This document shows, piece by piece, positions 33,892-45,510 of a stretch of DNA of 64,000 nt. The DNA is from Scedosporium boydii. Taxonomy: Eukaryota > Ascomycota > Sordariomycetes > Microascales > Microascaceae. Numbering within the stretch: position 1 is the first letter of the stretch; every line of letters starts with the position of its first letter. The position numbers were made by a program, and so were the translations under genes. The stretch covers positions 62,001 to 126,000 of the forward strand of contig NJFT01000086.1 in NCBI GenBank assembly GCA_002221725.1, given 5' to 3'. Below the pieces are notes generated by a model. It saw only the letters and a list, made by a program, of their open reading frames with translations, searched no databases and was not told the origin of the DNA.

Positions 33892-34791
33892 CTAATGATT
33901 CTCCGCCATAACTGCAAATTCCGCGACCCAGACATCCATGGTGGTAACCCGCTTCAGCCCTCCGACGTTCTCAGCGGAAGATATGACGGCATCTCTTCCC
34001 GATCGAACAAGCGTTGCTACTCGCGAATCTTCAATCTCAGACTCAACCTCGTGCAGGAAGCCCTTTCCGGCCACGGCGCTCGCCTCCCACATGCCATCAA
34101 AGAGCCCATCCTCAGGAACAATGCGGCTCTCCTCCTCCAATGACCACCCCACTGCCTCTGCAATATCACGAATCTCACGAGGACTGACTAGTGTCCGTAT
34201 ATTCTCATTGCTCTCCACCTTGTGGGCCTCCATGGTCGCCCTGGCGATCGCGGCTAAGACATGGGGTGCCGCAGTAGCCCTACTAGCATGGAGGGCATAT
34301 TCCGCGACATAGACTGCCTTGACTCTGCCCTTCAGGGAGGCCAAAATAGCCTTCAGAGTCTCAGGAGACGCGAAATACCAAATGCAATGCAAGAAGACTA
34401 CCGCATCCCAAGTCTCATTCCCCTTGGCCAGGAATTCCACAGGATCCGCCCTGTGCCACGAAATTCGTTGCCCCACGGGGCCGTTGCTGAGGAATGCCTG
34501 TGCCTGATCCAGCGTAAAAGGTGCGCCGTAATCTCCAGGTGCGGGGTCGACGGCATCGATGTGACCTGAAGGACCGACCGCCTCCGCCAGGACAGCCGTG
34601 CAGTTTCCTTGGCCGCAGCCGATTTCGAGAATCCGACTGCCACGGGGGATTCCCCATGTATTGATGATGCGAATGCGGTGTCGGGCTTGGCCGAGCTCGA
34701 TCGTTGGGCTGTCGGGCTCTTGAAGCGAGTAGGCCGCTACTCGCTCTGCGGAGGACAGGGGGATCGGTGCGAAATCCTGGTCTGTGGACAT
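33892..34791 (-). CDS. SAM-dependent class I methyltransferase
   Basis: A 299-residue intronless protein from ATG 34791. Motif I of class I methyltransferases is clear (SRILEIGCGQGNCT, about residues 53-66), followed by an acidic loop (HIDAVDPAPGDYG, motif II region) and WDAVVFLHCIWYF (motif IV region). The glycine-rich motif binds S-adenosylmethionine. The C-terminal third is helical with no extra domain. The substrate cannot be told from sequence, and no neighbouring biosynthetic gene points to one. The opposite strand has a shadow ORF that I reject. Confidence 0.85.
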   Translation of the reverse strand: MSTDQDFAPIPLSSAERVAAYSLQEPDSPTIELGQARHRIRIINTWGIPRGSRILEIGCGQGNCTAVLAEAVGPSGHIDAVDPAPGDYGAPFTLDQAQAFLSNGPVGQRISWHRADPVEFLAKGNETWDAVVFLHCIWYFASPETLKAILASLKGRVKAVYVAEYALHASRATAAPHVLAAIARATMEAHKVESNENIRTLVSPREIRDIAEAVGWSLEEESRIVPEDGLFDGMWEASAVAGKGFLHEVESEIEDSRVATLVRSGRDAVISSAENVGGLKRVTTMDVWVAEFAVMAENH

Positions 34792-35188
34792 GGTCGTATT
34801 GAGTGTGGCGGTTTTTCTTAGGCTTAGTCGTGAATACTAGACGCCTTCGTTCTCCAACAGCGACTGCTTCACCTTTTCCCCCGGAATTCGAGGTCAAAAA
34901 ATAGAGGATTGTGTTGCGGAGGAGTAAGAGAGGGGGTAAGCGGCAGATGTAATATATGCCGAGAGGTTTTCGGGAAATTGCTCCACACATATCATGCCGT
35001 CACTTTATCATATCTGTAGACACATATCAGTTGACGTGTACAAATGCCATCAAAACCACCGAGTCTTTGCGTAGTGTATCTCTGGCCTACAAGTGGGGAG
35101 GGGTTCTAATATAATCAAACTGACGACTGTTGACCCGCATCTCGAGCCCCCGGGCCCCAATGCAACGGATTTCTTGCGTGAAAGGAAA
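34792..35188. other. Intergenic, nothing seen
   Basis: About 400 bases between two leftward genes: promoter of the methyltransferase gene and 3' region of the ATPase gene. No repeat or RNA gene seen. Confidence 0.4.
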
Positions 35189-36684
35189 TTATCTAGTATT
35201 CGCTTGGAACTCCGAAAGCCTTCTCAGCATAGCAACGTTAGACCCTGAAGGTTTCACATAAAGCCGGGCATAGTCGAAATGAGACCTGCGAAGAATCCTC
35301 GGATGTTGGTACTCGCCGTTTTCATCCGGCTCCTGTTCTCGAATACATTTCATCGCCGCCGAAACACACAGGTTCTTCAGATCCGAGCCCGTAAATGACC
35401 GCGTTGAATTGGCGATGATATCCACGGTTAGACCCTCTTCGAGCTTTTCGTCACCCAGCAGAATACCAAGAATTCCTTTTCTATCTTGAAACTTGGGCAA
35501 ATCTATAAAGATACGCACTGGCGCCCGACGTAGGACCGCAGGATCAAGATCCCATGGCATATTTGTCGCGAGGAGGACGAACGGGTTTTTACCTCCCCCC
35601 AACGTCCCGTCCCATTGTCTGAGGAACTCGCTCAATCATGAGCGAACATGCTTTTTGTCATCATCCCGCCGCTTTGCCAAGAGTCCATCGGCTTCGTCGA
35701 CGAACATTATGCAGGGGTGAAGCCTCCTAGCCAAGCGAAAGGCAGCGCAGATCGCCTTCTCATCATCTCCCCAGCATTGTTGGAAGATATCACTGGACGA
35801 TACGGTGAGCATGTTAACTCGGCATTTTCTTGCCACTGCTTGTGATAAAAGCGTCTTCCCGGTTCCGGGGGGGCCGAACACTACCGCACCTGTGACACGA
35901 TTGTGCTGCAGGACTCCGTAGCTGAATTCGGGTCGGCGAGCCAGCGATAGATGGATGTTGGTCTCCAGGGCGGTGATTAGCGCTGGGTCAAGAGAAATAT
36001 GTGAGTAATTGTCCGGAACTCCGCCTGCGCTCGGTTAGCAAAGCCGAATCTGGGTCCAAGACTTAGCAAATAAATTGAAAGAGTGGTATTCATACTCAAG
36101 TCTGCAATATTATTTAGGAGAGCCTCTTCCTCTTCTGTGCACTCGTTGCTGATGCGGGAGATGAGCGATTCATACTCCCCCAAGTCGTGTCCGTTGGCGG
36201 CTTCTTGCGTAGAAATGTCTCCGTCGGATTCACTCTGGTTTGATGAGGTACCAGATTCCTCCGTCTGGGACCCCGTCTGTGCGGAGTGAGGCTCAAGTTG
36301 GAGGGCTCGGTACATCAGGCGAGGATGATGAGGATCGTGTTGAGGTTCACAAGAAGAACAGAAGTTGGTGTTAGCGCAGATTGCGCACTTGTACAGAACT
36401 CCTCTGATTTCTTGTTTCGAGGGCTGCTGAAGACAGTCCTTCCCGCCACAAATACTATTGGTGTGAATTGGAATTCCGGAAGATATCGAACCAATCTCAT
36501 CGGAAGCACAGCTTGAGAGCCAGCTCGGTGTTTTCGAGTCGGTGTCCGATGCTACGTCTAAACCGCTGGTTTGAGGGTTGGGCCCAGTCGGAGACTGTGT
36601 TGCGTTGGTGGAAACGACACCGGAGGCTGAGGTCCCTGCAGCATTTTCGTCGCCCACGTCCATATCAAAACGGCCTTCCGGCAT
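35189..36684 (-). pseudogene. ZZ-finger/AAA+ ATPase gene with in-frame stop
   Basis: Exon 1 (36096..36684) encodes a Ser/Asp-rich start and a ZZ-type zinc finger (HTNSICGGKDC, YKCAICANTNFCSSCE). A 71-base phase-1 intron (36025..36095) leads to exon 2 (35189..36024) with an AAA+ domain: Walker A FGPPGTGKT, Walker B CIMFVDEADGLL, sensor FVLLATNMPWDLD and an Arg pair (VLRRAPVR). Between DDDKKHVRS and LSEFLRQWDG there is a TGA (35636-35638, codon 326) in the same frame. Sequence on both sides matches one AAA domain, so the stop interrupts a once-continuous protein. TGA could come from CGA by one C-to-T change. Readthrough or a sequence error are alternatives. Confidence 0.7.
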
Positions 36685-37350
36685 TTAACATGCTCTGCTC
36701 AATGGGCGTGGGTGGTATGGTTGTCTTTGTACAGATTTTTTGGAAATGTCGAGGACTCCGGTCCCAAGCGCAACAGACGATCTAACACTTCACTCTGACA
36801 ACGAGCACAACGTACGATGATGCTCGCGGAGGAATCTGAAGAAGTAAGATAAGTTTCTTTCGCCTTAGCCTCGAGTGTGGAGAAGATACACACGCTGCTT
36901 CGGAGAGAAATAATGGATGCCTGATTGCCGCGGAAAAAGCTGAACCAACCCCCTCGCATTCACAGCCTGGCCAATATTCTGATGGGTGTTCGAAGGCCAC
37001 GTAGTCATGTGGCGCAAGTGACCTTCTATTTACGGATTTTATTGATTCCGCCGCTTGGCAAATCATCAATGGTAAGTATATAACTGACATACATCCGATC
37101 CGCCTTGAAAATCTTGATGCACAGGCCAGCCACGTCCATGGATTCCGTGGATTACCGATCTATTATGCTTGGATACTTAATGAGGGCTGCGGAACGACCA
37201 ATGATGATCAATTTTATCCCCTGCTCCTCTTCGCCCACTTGAACAAGAAGCGAGAGGAACATAATTCACTCTAATTCCTTCGCCTTGCTCCACGCCTTGC
37301 TCCACTTGACGTTCTCCTTTGCCATCAGTTAGCCCGCTTGGTCCCACGTT
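36685..37350. other. Divergent intergenic region
   Basis: About 670 bases between the leftward ATPase gene and the rightward gene at 37351. No recognisable feature beyond pyrimidine-rich stretches just before the right-hand start. Confidence 0.4.
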
Positions 37351-39917
37351 ATGAAGATGTCAGAGAATGAAAATGCGACCAGCAGAACCACTGCAACAGG
37401 TCCAGAACAACCCCCGTACCGAACCAGTGGCCCTGACCTTCTGCGGCGAACAACGACTCTCCAAACAACAGGGATGCAGAGTTCCCGTTTCATAAGGAAT
37501 CGCCTTCCCAGATGGAGGAAGAATCAGTCTAGAAACGCAGCAACGACCCCAGACGCGGATATTGCGGATTCTCGGGTTGGGATCGATCAGCGAATTCCTG
37601 CTACCGTGGAAGAAGTGCTTCAGGCCGTCTATCCTGCTGATAGAGAATTCGAAAGGACGGAGGACGATTTAGAGTACGATGGTCTCGCTGCGTACTTAGT
37701 CTCTCACGAAGATGAAAAGTTAAGTGTGGAGAGCGAAGTACGAAGGCTCGTGGAAATTGTCAAGAGTCCGAACTCACCTCTCGTTCTCCAAGGCTGTGAT
37801 CGCCTGGGAACAGCGGACACTGTCGGATACACCACACTTACGGTCTTGACAGAAAGGCTCATGGATGCCACGCGAATCTGCACCGTTGATAATGACGGCA
37901 TAAGCCTTGTATATGCACCGATGGGCCAAACGGCGCAGAGTTTCCGAGGCCGGATGCACCGTATCGAAAGAATGGCGGCCGGAGACGAAGAGTTCGAACT
38001 CCCTGAAGGCCTAGAATCGGTATGGAGAACGCCTGGCGACCTGGCTGAGGACGCGGCGTCCTTGCTTGATTTCATCTCCGCATGCATGGCGAGATATATG
38101 ACCCAGATCGCTAGTGGTGCGAGCTGGCGCAATCAACAACTCGGCGCACTAGCAAAGTTTACCGCGAAGATGAAGTTCCTTCTTAGAGACACCAGCAGTC
38201 ATGCTAATGTCGCTTTGAATAATGCTAGTATAGCAATCTCTACGTTTGAGGCAATGTATGGAGACGACTTGAAACATGAAGAGACCGAGGAGGACGAAGA
38301 GTCCAGCGCTGTTTTCAATCGATTTAGAACCACCTTGAAAGCGGATCCCTCCAGGGTAGAATATGTGAGGGGAGTTGAGCGTCGAGTCAACGAACAGCGA
38401 GCCAGAGGTGGGCTCATGCACACTCTAGAATACATCTTCACGTCCCTTCTCCCAGGGGATCGCCATCGTGGGTTCGGTGTCACGGAATATGAGGTCTGCG
38501 GAGTCGTCATGGAGACTGGTTTCCATGATTTTCAGGTGAGATCCTTGCTTGCTCGCGAGGGAACCCGATTAACAGATCCGTCGTAGGCACTCCTCTTCCA
38601 GGACCGTGATTTTGAGTACACCAGCACCTCTGACAGAGACCAGATGAATTTTGCCCACCCAGCTTTCCGGATGCTCGATTCTTCAATATCGTACCTTAAG
38701 CAAAACAGCCGACCGCCGCAAAATACGCGTCCGGTTGTCAATGCCACCACAACTAACCTCGAATGGGAATATTCGGATAGGTGGACGAAAAAATCTACAA
38801 AAGGGCACAACACTTATGCCGACTCTGCCCCAAAGAGCACTCCTTTCGCGCTACAGTCTATGAAGGAGATCATTACTGTCATGGTCCTCATTTCTTTAGC
38901 GACCCCCGTTGTGTCGGGCCGCTATAAGAACTTCCTCAACATGTTCTACCTCACGCTTGATACCAATGACGTTGTGCGACCGTTTCCAGAGCGCCCTTCC
39001 AAGCCTTTGTGCGGCTTTATACTACCGATTTCGAATCAGCGCGCAAACAACGCCTCCCAGATGACGTTCTCAAGCTGGCGGACGCTGTTAGAACCGGCCT
39101 CTTTTCGCGGACCAGTCTTCTGACCGTTGAAAACAACAAAGAGAGTATAGAAAGCCGCAGCCGGAAGCTAGATGAGACGCACAATCTTATGGACCCTTGG
39201 GTGTACACAGAAGATTCCGTTGTAGTCCCTTGTGGGCTTTACGTCTGGCTTGTTATGTTCGGAGCCGGCATCCTAGTGGCGGGGGGACTGGCGATCGGGC
39301 TCACATTACAGGACCGGCTTGTTGGAGTCGATCCATTCAACATCACCGTATACGCATGGGCGCTGGCTGCTTTCATGGTAATTATATGCAAGGCGCTACT
39401 AGTGGAGATCTGGTCGTGGAGCGACTTTTTACACGGACGGGTCAAGTGCCGGTCTGTGTCAGAGCTCCGCGCAGTCACGGGTATAAATGACCAACTGATC
39501 ATAGCCAAACTACTCCACGATGAAATGGATTCCGTACTCAGGACTAGGGGGCCCTTTAACGCCATATTCCTCCGAAGGTCAGAGGATGGTTCGGGTGGCT
39601 TCTCGATCGACGTGCCGATCCATAACAAGACACTTTTGCTGAGTGGCCTCCCGATGATCAAAGTCGAGACACCACTCGGACATTCTTTGGTGTGCCTCGA
39701 TGTTAGGCGCGGCACTGAATTGAGCGTCGTCGAGCATCGCGAGGTCCGAAAAGATACAGAGAGATTAACGTGCCAGAACTTCAAGAGGCTGGCTCAGGAG
39801 GCTCTTCTGGGCGGCGACTCGCCTCGACAGCCCAGAAAACTGCCGCTGAAGCGAGAGAAGATTGACTGGAGGAAGGTGGAAGGAATTTACAATGTGCTTG
39901 ATGCTACCTTCGTGTAG
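37351..39917 (+). pseudogene. Two-TM fungal hypothetical protein gene with one-base frameshift
   Basis: Exon 1 (37351..38535) and exon 2 (from 38587, 51-base phase-0 intron) form one frame through RYKNFLNMFYLTLDTND and RPSKPLCGF. At 39016-39018 (a TTT run) the frame is lost: the conserved continuation YTTDFESARKQRLPDDVL lies in another frame and runs to 39917. One extra T in that run would give GFYTTDFES without a break. The second part has two hydrophobic segments (LYVWLVMFGAGILVAGGLAIGL and TVYAWALAAFMVIICKALL). I cannot name the family or a function. A sequencing error in the homopolymer is as likely as real decay. Confidence 0.6.
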
Positions 39918-40038
39918 AGTCTAGATTGGGATGTTGGCCAAATAGGATGATATCTATTCCCGTTTCGACATGAGTGTAGATGTAAAGAAATCGATGCTAT
40001 AGTACACAATTTTACACGCCAAAGGTCCTTGCCGATCC

Positions 40039-40767
40039 TCAGTGACAAGCTTTGCCATACTTCCTTAGTCGGACATAGTTATATGGAAGGGGGGCGAGGT
40101 ATCCCGCTCCCATTGAGATCGCCGCGGCAATCCAAAAGTCCAAGGACGTCACGTCAACAATCCCGCCAGTGAGGTGATAGTCCGTGATGTTCTGCACCAT
40201 CTCCATCGTAAGCATGGAGATGAAGCTCATGCCCGCTGCGGTCTTCGCCGCGACGGGCCATGAGAGACGATCGCGAGAGTAGCGGAGGAGAGTAGTTTCG
40301 AGCATCATAGACGTTGACAGACCGCTCGCCACTACCAGGGCTCATTAGTTGCCATCAGCGCGAATTTTTGTGGTTCGTGATGAATACGTACTGGAAACGG
40401 CCATGATAGTCCCCATGCCAAGGCTAGGGTAAAAAGCCTGCAGAAACCACAGCGAGGCAAAGTCGCCCATCGTACAGCCAATGAGGCATCGTAGTGTGTT
40501 GACGGAAGCGCGTTTCCAGGCTGATGTTGACAACCAGAACTCTCGGGACGTCATGGGAGCGGAGATGACTCTCGGCTCATCGCTGTTCTTCTTGGTCTCG
40601 GAGCAGCACTTCGACTCGCGCCGCGCCGAGGTCCATAGCAACTTAAATGATGGGATGAAAGTGGTCGGTAGACGTCGAAGGGTGGCGTGACGCGTCGGCG
40701 CGTACCGGAGACTCAGAAGCCTGCTGGCGGGGATGCGAGCGGTGAAGAGGACCATCTTTTCGACCAT
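40039..40767 (-). CDS. DUF4396-family membrane protein, probably mitochondrial
   Basis: Exons 40392..40767 and 40039..40331 with a 60-base phase-1 intron give 222 residues. The first 50 or so are rich in Arg, Ser and Leu and lack acids (RIPASRLLSLRYAPTRHATLRR), like a mitochondrial targeting signal. The rest matches the DUF4396 family: NTLRCLIGCTMGDFASLWFLQ, MASGLSTSMMLETTLLR, AAGMSFISMLTMEMVQN, DYHLTGG and AGYLAPLPYNYVRLRKYGKACH. Four hydrophobic segments are visible. The family function is not established to my knowledge. It is the intact gene among several damaged neighbours. Confidence 0.8.
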
Positions 40768-41476
40768 ACGGGACCAACGGGTGGCAAAACTGGTTTTCGA
40801 CCGGTCTATCCAAGGACCCGGTTGCGCAGGTTTTATATTCGGGGTGGTCCAGGGGCAGATGCGTCATAAGTCGTACCAAGCCGCAAAATCCGCTCAAAAA
40901 TAGAACCCGAAGTGGGTCCCACTTCGCCGACTTGGGACAGAAAGAAAAAAGGAGCAGAACGTATATATTCACATCTTCGAACTGCTTGGGTCTTTCCACA
41001 GCACTTTGGCAGAAGAATTCTAGGGCTACTGAACTCCTGCAGAATAGGAAAAGTTTCGGAATCCAATGTCCGAAGTACATCTACTTCAGAGGTTAAGCCC
41101 ACCCCGGCGTTGTCGGTTGGAGTCATCGTCACAAAGGTCGAAGTTGCGCGAACTCTCCCTCGGATGATAAATATTACGACTGAGCGGATGGAAGAAATTT
41201 GCAGATGGTGATATGGATTCCAACAGTTGTTCGATGTCAATCTCGGTGAACTCGAAGTATCAAGAGCCGGGCAGATGAGGTTTGCGAGCATCAATATTCA
41301 AGACTGCAGTTTCCTCCCCACTAACCATCGACGTCGTGTTCCGTCCATCTACGCAACATTGAGTGACGGCCCTGCCTGCGCACTTTATTCTTCTTCATAT
41401 CAAAAGACCGTTTTAGGGGGTCGCAGGGCGGGTATCGACGAGATAACGAAGATGGGAGAGTTACCATAAAGCTTGG
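40768..41476. other. Divergent intergenic region
   Basis: About 700 bases between the leftward DUF4396 gene and the rightward kinase pseudogene. Overlapping short ORFs on both strands, none recognised. Confidence 0.35.
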
Positions 41477-42439
41477 ATGAGCCAACCTCGAACGCTGACT
41501 AATAACATTGAGGATCGCTGTGGAATCTGGACACGAGATGTCAGCAATAGAATTACTGTTTTTCGCGTTTCCATCACCATCTTGGTGTACTGGCGCCTCG
41601 AGATGGAGCCAGGGGCCATCAACAATGGCTTTTTCAATAAGCTGTTTACCATATTGCTCTTCAAAATTCTCACCAACAGACATATTCGACGGTGGCGCAA
41701 GGGCCCAGCGGCCGTCATCTTTGTGCCTTCCAGAGTTTGCATCAAGGCTACAAGCACGACGAGACTTGCCGAGTCCCATGCCATGCAATTCGTGGCGAGG
41801 AATACGTCGATTCCAGCACCGAAAGTGCATTCCGCGTTTAAGCACAAGGGTCGTACTTACATCCTCATGGAGAGGATTAGGGGTGACCGCCTCACAGAGG
41901 GATGGGGCCAGAGGTCTAGGGAGTCAAAGGCTCGAATACTGGCCCAATTGAAGCGCCTTGTGCAGGAACTTGGGAATATCACACCTCCAGACGGTGTTGG
42001 CGTTGCAGACATTACCGGAGGGCCGATATTCGACCAGCGACTTCCAGCCAAGTCCTCCTGGGGACCATTCGAATCGATCGATGACTTTCATAGAGAGCTT
42101 CGAAATGGGATTGAACTTGCCAATCTCAATGACGCTATGAATGAGAGGTAACCCGGAATGGCAGAGCTTATTGAATTTCATAGTCAGCCCTGGCAGAAAC
42201 CAGCATTTACCCATGGCGATTTGAGTAGTCTCAACATACTAGCTCGAGGAGACAAGGTTGTGGGCATCGTCGACTGGGAAACGGCCGGATGGATGCCTCC
42301 ATATTGGGAATATACATCAGCGTGGAACGTGAACCCTCAGAATCAGTACTGGCAAGACGAAGTGGACAAATTCATCAGGCCTCTCCCACATGCACTCGCG
42401 ATGGAAAATATTCGTCGACAGTACTTTGGAGATTTCTAA
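41477..42439 (+). pseudogene. APH-type phosphotransferase gene with in-frame stop
   Basis: The frame from ATG 41477 (ATG 41603, MEPGAINNGFF, is a possible alternative) encodes a fungal aminoglycoside-phosphotransferase-like kinase: VCIKATSTTRLAESHAMQF, NTSIPAPKVHSAFKHKGRTY, ILMERIRGD, DFHRELRNG, then HGDLSSLNIL (catalytic loop), GIVDWETAGWMPPYWEYTSA and the family tail RRQYFGDF. A TAA at 42149-42151 (codon 225) sits in frame between NDAMNER and PGMAELIEFH, and similarity continues right after it in the same frame. The 17 bases that begin there with GTAACC and end in CAG are too short for an intron. TAA could come from CAA by one C-to-T change in a CpA context, the preferred site of RIP. Confidence 0.7.
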
Positions 42440-42603
42440 CACTCGTATGCTACATGTAAGCGCCCGATGTTAGAAAGACAGCAAGAAGGCGATCGGCATG
42501 CTTGAACTTATACCGATCACATCAAATCTAAGCAGCAGTCGTCGTAACGTCGCCGCCGAGTAACTGAGTCTCCGACCAGCCAACCCGAGTCCTATGGCAT
42601 GTT

Positions 42604-43798
42604 TCAGAAGAATTCGACCAACATCCGCCCCTTATCCACCTCGCCAGCCGCCATGAGGGCAATCATCTCATTAATATCCTCGAGGACAAACTTCCTCTCG
42701 TTAATCTTGGGCCTGATTCCCTTCTTTAGGCTAAAGTCGATACACCGCTGACTGCCCTTCTTCCCGGGCACCTTGGCACCCACGATTCTTTCGCGTCACA
42801 GAGTTAGCCACGCTATAAAAGAGTGCCTGGAGGCGAAACTTACTTTATACACCGACCGGCAACATCGCCACTGGTGAAGGGGATGGGGTCGCGAGGAAGC
42901 CCAACGACAACGACCTGTCCCTCGACCCTGACGATGCCAAAGGCAGAGGTGTATGCGGGAATGACACCGGTCGTCACGATGGCCGTGTCGACGAGATGTC
43001 CGCCATTAAGTTCGGCGACCTTCTTCGCAATCTCTTCTCTCGACAGATTCTTGATGTTGATGGATTCCTCGGCAATACCGTCTTGCTTCGCCGCTATCAA
43101 CTGTTCATCGCGGACATCGAGAACAATGACCTTTGCGCCTAGCTCGGTCGCATACCGCGCAGCCAGCTGACCCAATCCACCAACGCCCAAAACAGCCACC
43201 GAATCTCCGGGCCGGACATTCGCCCTCTCGACAGCATCCCACACCGTAATACCCGCGCAGAAAAGCGGCGATAGGTCTGAGACGGGGTCATTACTTTCCT
43301 CCTCGGCTCTTCTAATGACGACGGTCGCCACAGGATCGATAAGCGTGTACTCGGAGAAGCACCCGGGAGTGGTCAGTCCCTTGACCTGCATAGTCCCGCA
43401 AAACTCCGGCCCCGAAGTCTTGCAATCGACGCAGTTCAAGCAGCTGTCGTGCCAGAGGGATGCGCCGACGATGTCGCCGACTTGGATGCCGTACGCTTCG
43501 GCATCGGGTCCGAGTTTGTCGACGACGGAAATGGCCTCATGGCCGACAACGAGAGGCATCATCAACGCACCAAAATCGCCATTTATTATACCGAGGTCTG
43601 AGTGGCATAGCGAAGCGGCTTTTACCTTGACGCGGATGAAGCGGCCTGTGGGTTCCGGAACAGGAATCTCTTCGACGACGAGGGGCTGGCCAGGCTGGGA
43701 GGAAGCGTCAGTCAATTTAAGTTGCCTTACAGATAGGGTACACGCTCCATACTCCATACCTCCTTGCAAATCGCAGCTTTCATCGTTTGGGGTGCCAT
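42604..43798 (-). CDS. Zinc-dependent alcohol dehydrogenase (MDR superfamily)
   Basis: Three exons, 43760..43798, 42844..43694 and 42604..42787, give 357 residues, the usual ADH length. The 13-residue first exon (MAPQTMKAAICKE) is joined by a 65-base phase-0 intron; the last intron (56 bases) has phase 2. Catalytic zinc ligands are in SLCHSDLG and VVGHEA; the structural zinc cluster is SCLNCVDCKTSGPEFC. The NAD(P) Rossmann motif is VAVLGVGGLGQLAARYA, and LDVRDEQ ends with an acidic residue at the usual NAD-selecting position. The protein oxidises alcohols or reduces aldehydes; substrate unknown. It is 14 kb from the pyruvate decarboxylase and need not be linked to it. Confidence 0.85.
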
Positions 43799-44631
43799 TA
43801 CCAATGGATGCTTGTTACTATGGTCAACAGTATTCTCAATATTAAGATCCTTCCACTCCGAGTGGCATGTACAAACTTCCCCTGGATTTATATCGCCTCG
43901 CGACCTTTCCTCCTCCACCTCCTTCAATGTGCCGAGTGGTCGCTGCGCCCCGGATCTGTTTTACCCCTCTCGGCATTGGCGTTGCATCCGATACTTGGCC
44001 TCGTTTGTACTAGTCTCGGCGATGGTCAGAGACCGACTCCAAAATGGCGGGGTCAAAAAGAGAGATGCGCTGACTCGCGCACGATTCAGGGGGATGATGC
44101 TCGAATTGGTTTGTTTGTATTCAGGTCGTACTACCATGGCACAGCTGAATCGAGCGAGGTAGGTGCATGAGCCGAGATAACATCGATCCCGTCAAATGCT
44201 TAGATCACTGGCTGGCTCGACGTCAAGCTTGCGTCAGGCCACGGGGGAAATGAATCGCTAGGCGTTTTCCCCTCCAATTTCCACATGCACTTTCAAGCAA
44301 GGCAGGGTTTGGTTCTAGATACAAATGAAGTTCTAATCTGGAGAGGACCGCATTTCATTCCGCCCTGCCGCACCTACCATGAACACTTCCATCCCTAGAA
44401 CTTTCACTCCTTACATCAATCTACTATCAGTATACGACCCAGGGTTCTATTTAAGGTTTCTTGTTCCCATCCACCACAGCAACGGCTCCAACGTGAATAC
44501 CTACTCCGACCTCTTTCCGATCGAATTCCTTTCCTCTTCTTCCTTCCCATCGAAACCTTCCTATACATAGGCCTCTGTCAAGTAGCACTGCTTCGCAGAA
44601 CCCTTCCTTTTTCAATAAAAATTCGGTACCA
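43799..44631. other. Intergenic, nothing firm
   Basis: About 830 bases forming the promoter side of both the leftward alcohol dehydrogenase and the possible DUF1772-like gene. Only short ORFs; nothing recognised. Confidence 0.35.
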
Positions 44632-45420
44632 TGACGGAGGGTTTTAACTTCGTCAAAGTCTTGCAGCTTGCAAGTTTGCTGGGCTCAACCGAGGGTCCAG
44701 CTTCTGTTGGATTTAAAAAATGAGCGACATGCCACTCTGGAGTGGATGTCCGAAATTGGAGCTAAATCTGTTGTTTCTTGATTCCAACACCTTCGCTTCG
44801 GATTTCGTTGCTCTGCCCAATATACTCGCTCTAAACCATCATTGATAAGCCGTCTATGGTTCAGTCATGGTTTCGCGGTTGGAACCTTGGGCGTAGGCAT
44901 GGGCCTACATTTGTTATTGGCCCAGCGCTCGGTTTTGCGGTGGTTGCTTGGCAAGGTGAGCTCTGCCTCTTAAACCGCACTCCCTCTCCCCCTCTCTCAA
45001 GGCTGATCCCGTGATCTCATTTCCAGGAGAATCTCAACACCTGGCGCTTCTCTACAATGCGGGCAGCATCTACGTTCCTTGCATCAATAGTTCCATTTAC
45101 CCAATTTGTTGTCTTTCCGATTAACGATGAGCTGCTCGCCGAGAATGAGCGTGTGCTAGCAATGCAGAAAGCTCGAGATGGAAATAATAGCAAAGGCTTT
45201 AGCTTGGAGACCACGAGGACTTGGGTGCTACATAGTACTATGCTGGAAGAAGGGTGGTGCTGTCAGGATGGGACTGGCACACCTTGCAATTCTAGCAGGG
45301 GCGATTGCAGTGTTCAAACTTTAGTGGCTAGTAGCGAGTGCCATGCAACCTGGGCCATGACGACTAGTTTGGATTTAGGGGATTTATTGTGCACAGTAGG
45401 TACAAGGCAAATTTATTAGG
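44632..45420 (+). CDS. Probable DUF1772-like membrane protein, exon structure unresolved
   Basis: Evidence is partial. ATG 44632 opens with EGFNFVKVLQLASLLGS, a typical first helix. Further on, in another frame, comes WFSHGFAVGTLGVGMGLHLLLAQR, then a clear GT-AG intron (44959..45027) joining LLGK to ENLNTWRFSTMRAASTF and VPFTQFVVFPINDELL. These blocks resemble DUF1772 (anthrone-oxygenase-like) proteins, whose helices end in a T.xxN motif. I cannot connect the first and second parts with a convincing splice pair, so there is either a small exon I missed or the gene is decayed. Confidence 0.35.
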
Positions 45421-45510
45421 TTCCCACTGGCTAGTTTCCAAGTACAGGGTAATCATGACCACCTGCCCAGCAGTTCTCTCATTGCGCCTCCGGCATCGTC
45501 CCTTTCCACT

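Noticed and set aside
33536..33911. Short rightward ORFs after the 5S genes
   Set aside because: They begin inside the 5S copy and have no recognised similarity.
34415..34990. 191-codon leftward ORF overlapping the methyltransferase start
   Set aside because: Alternative frame of the methyltransferase gene; the SAM-binding motifs are in the other frame.
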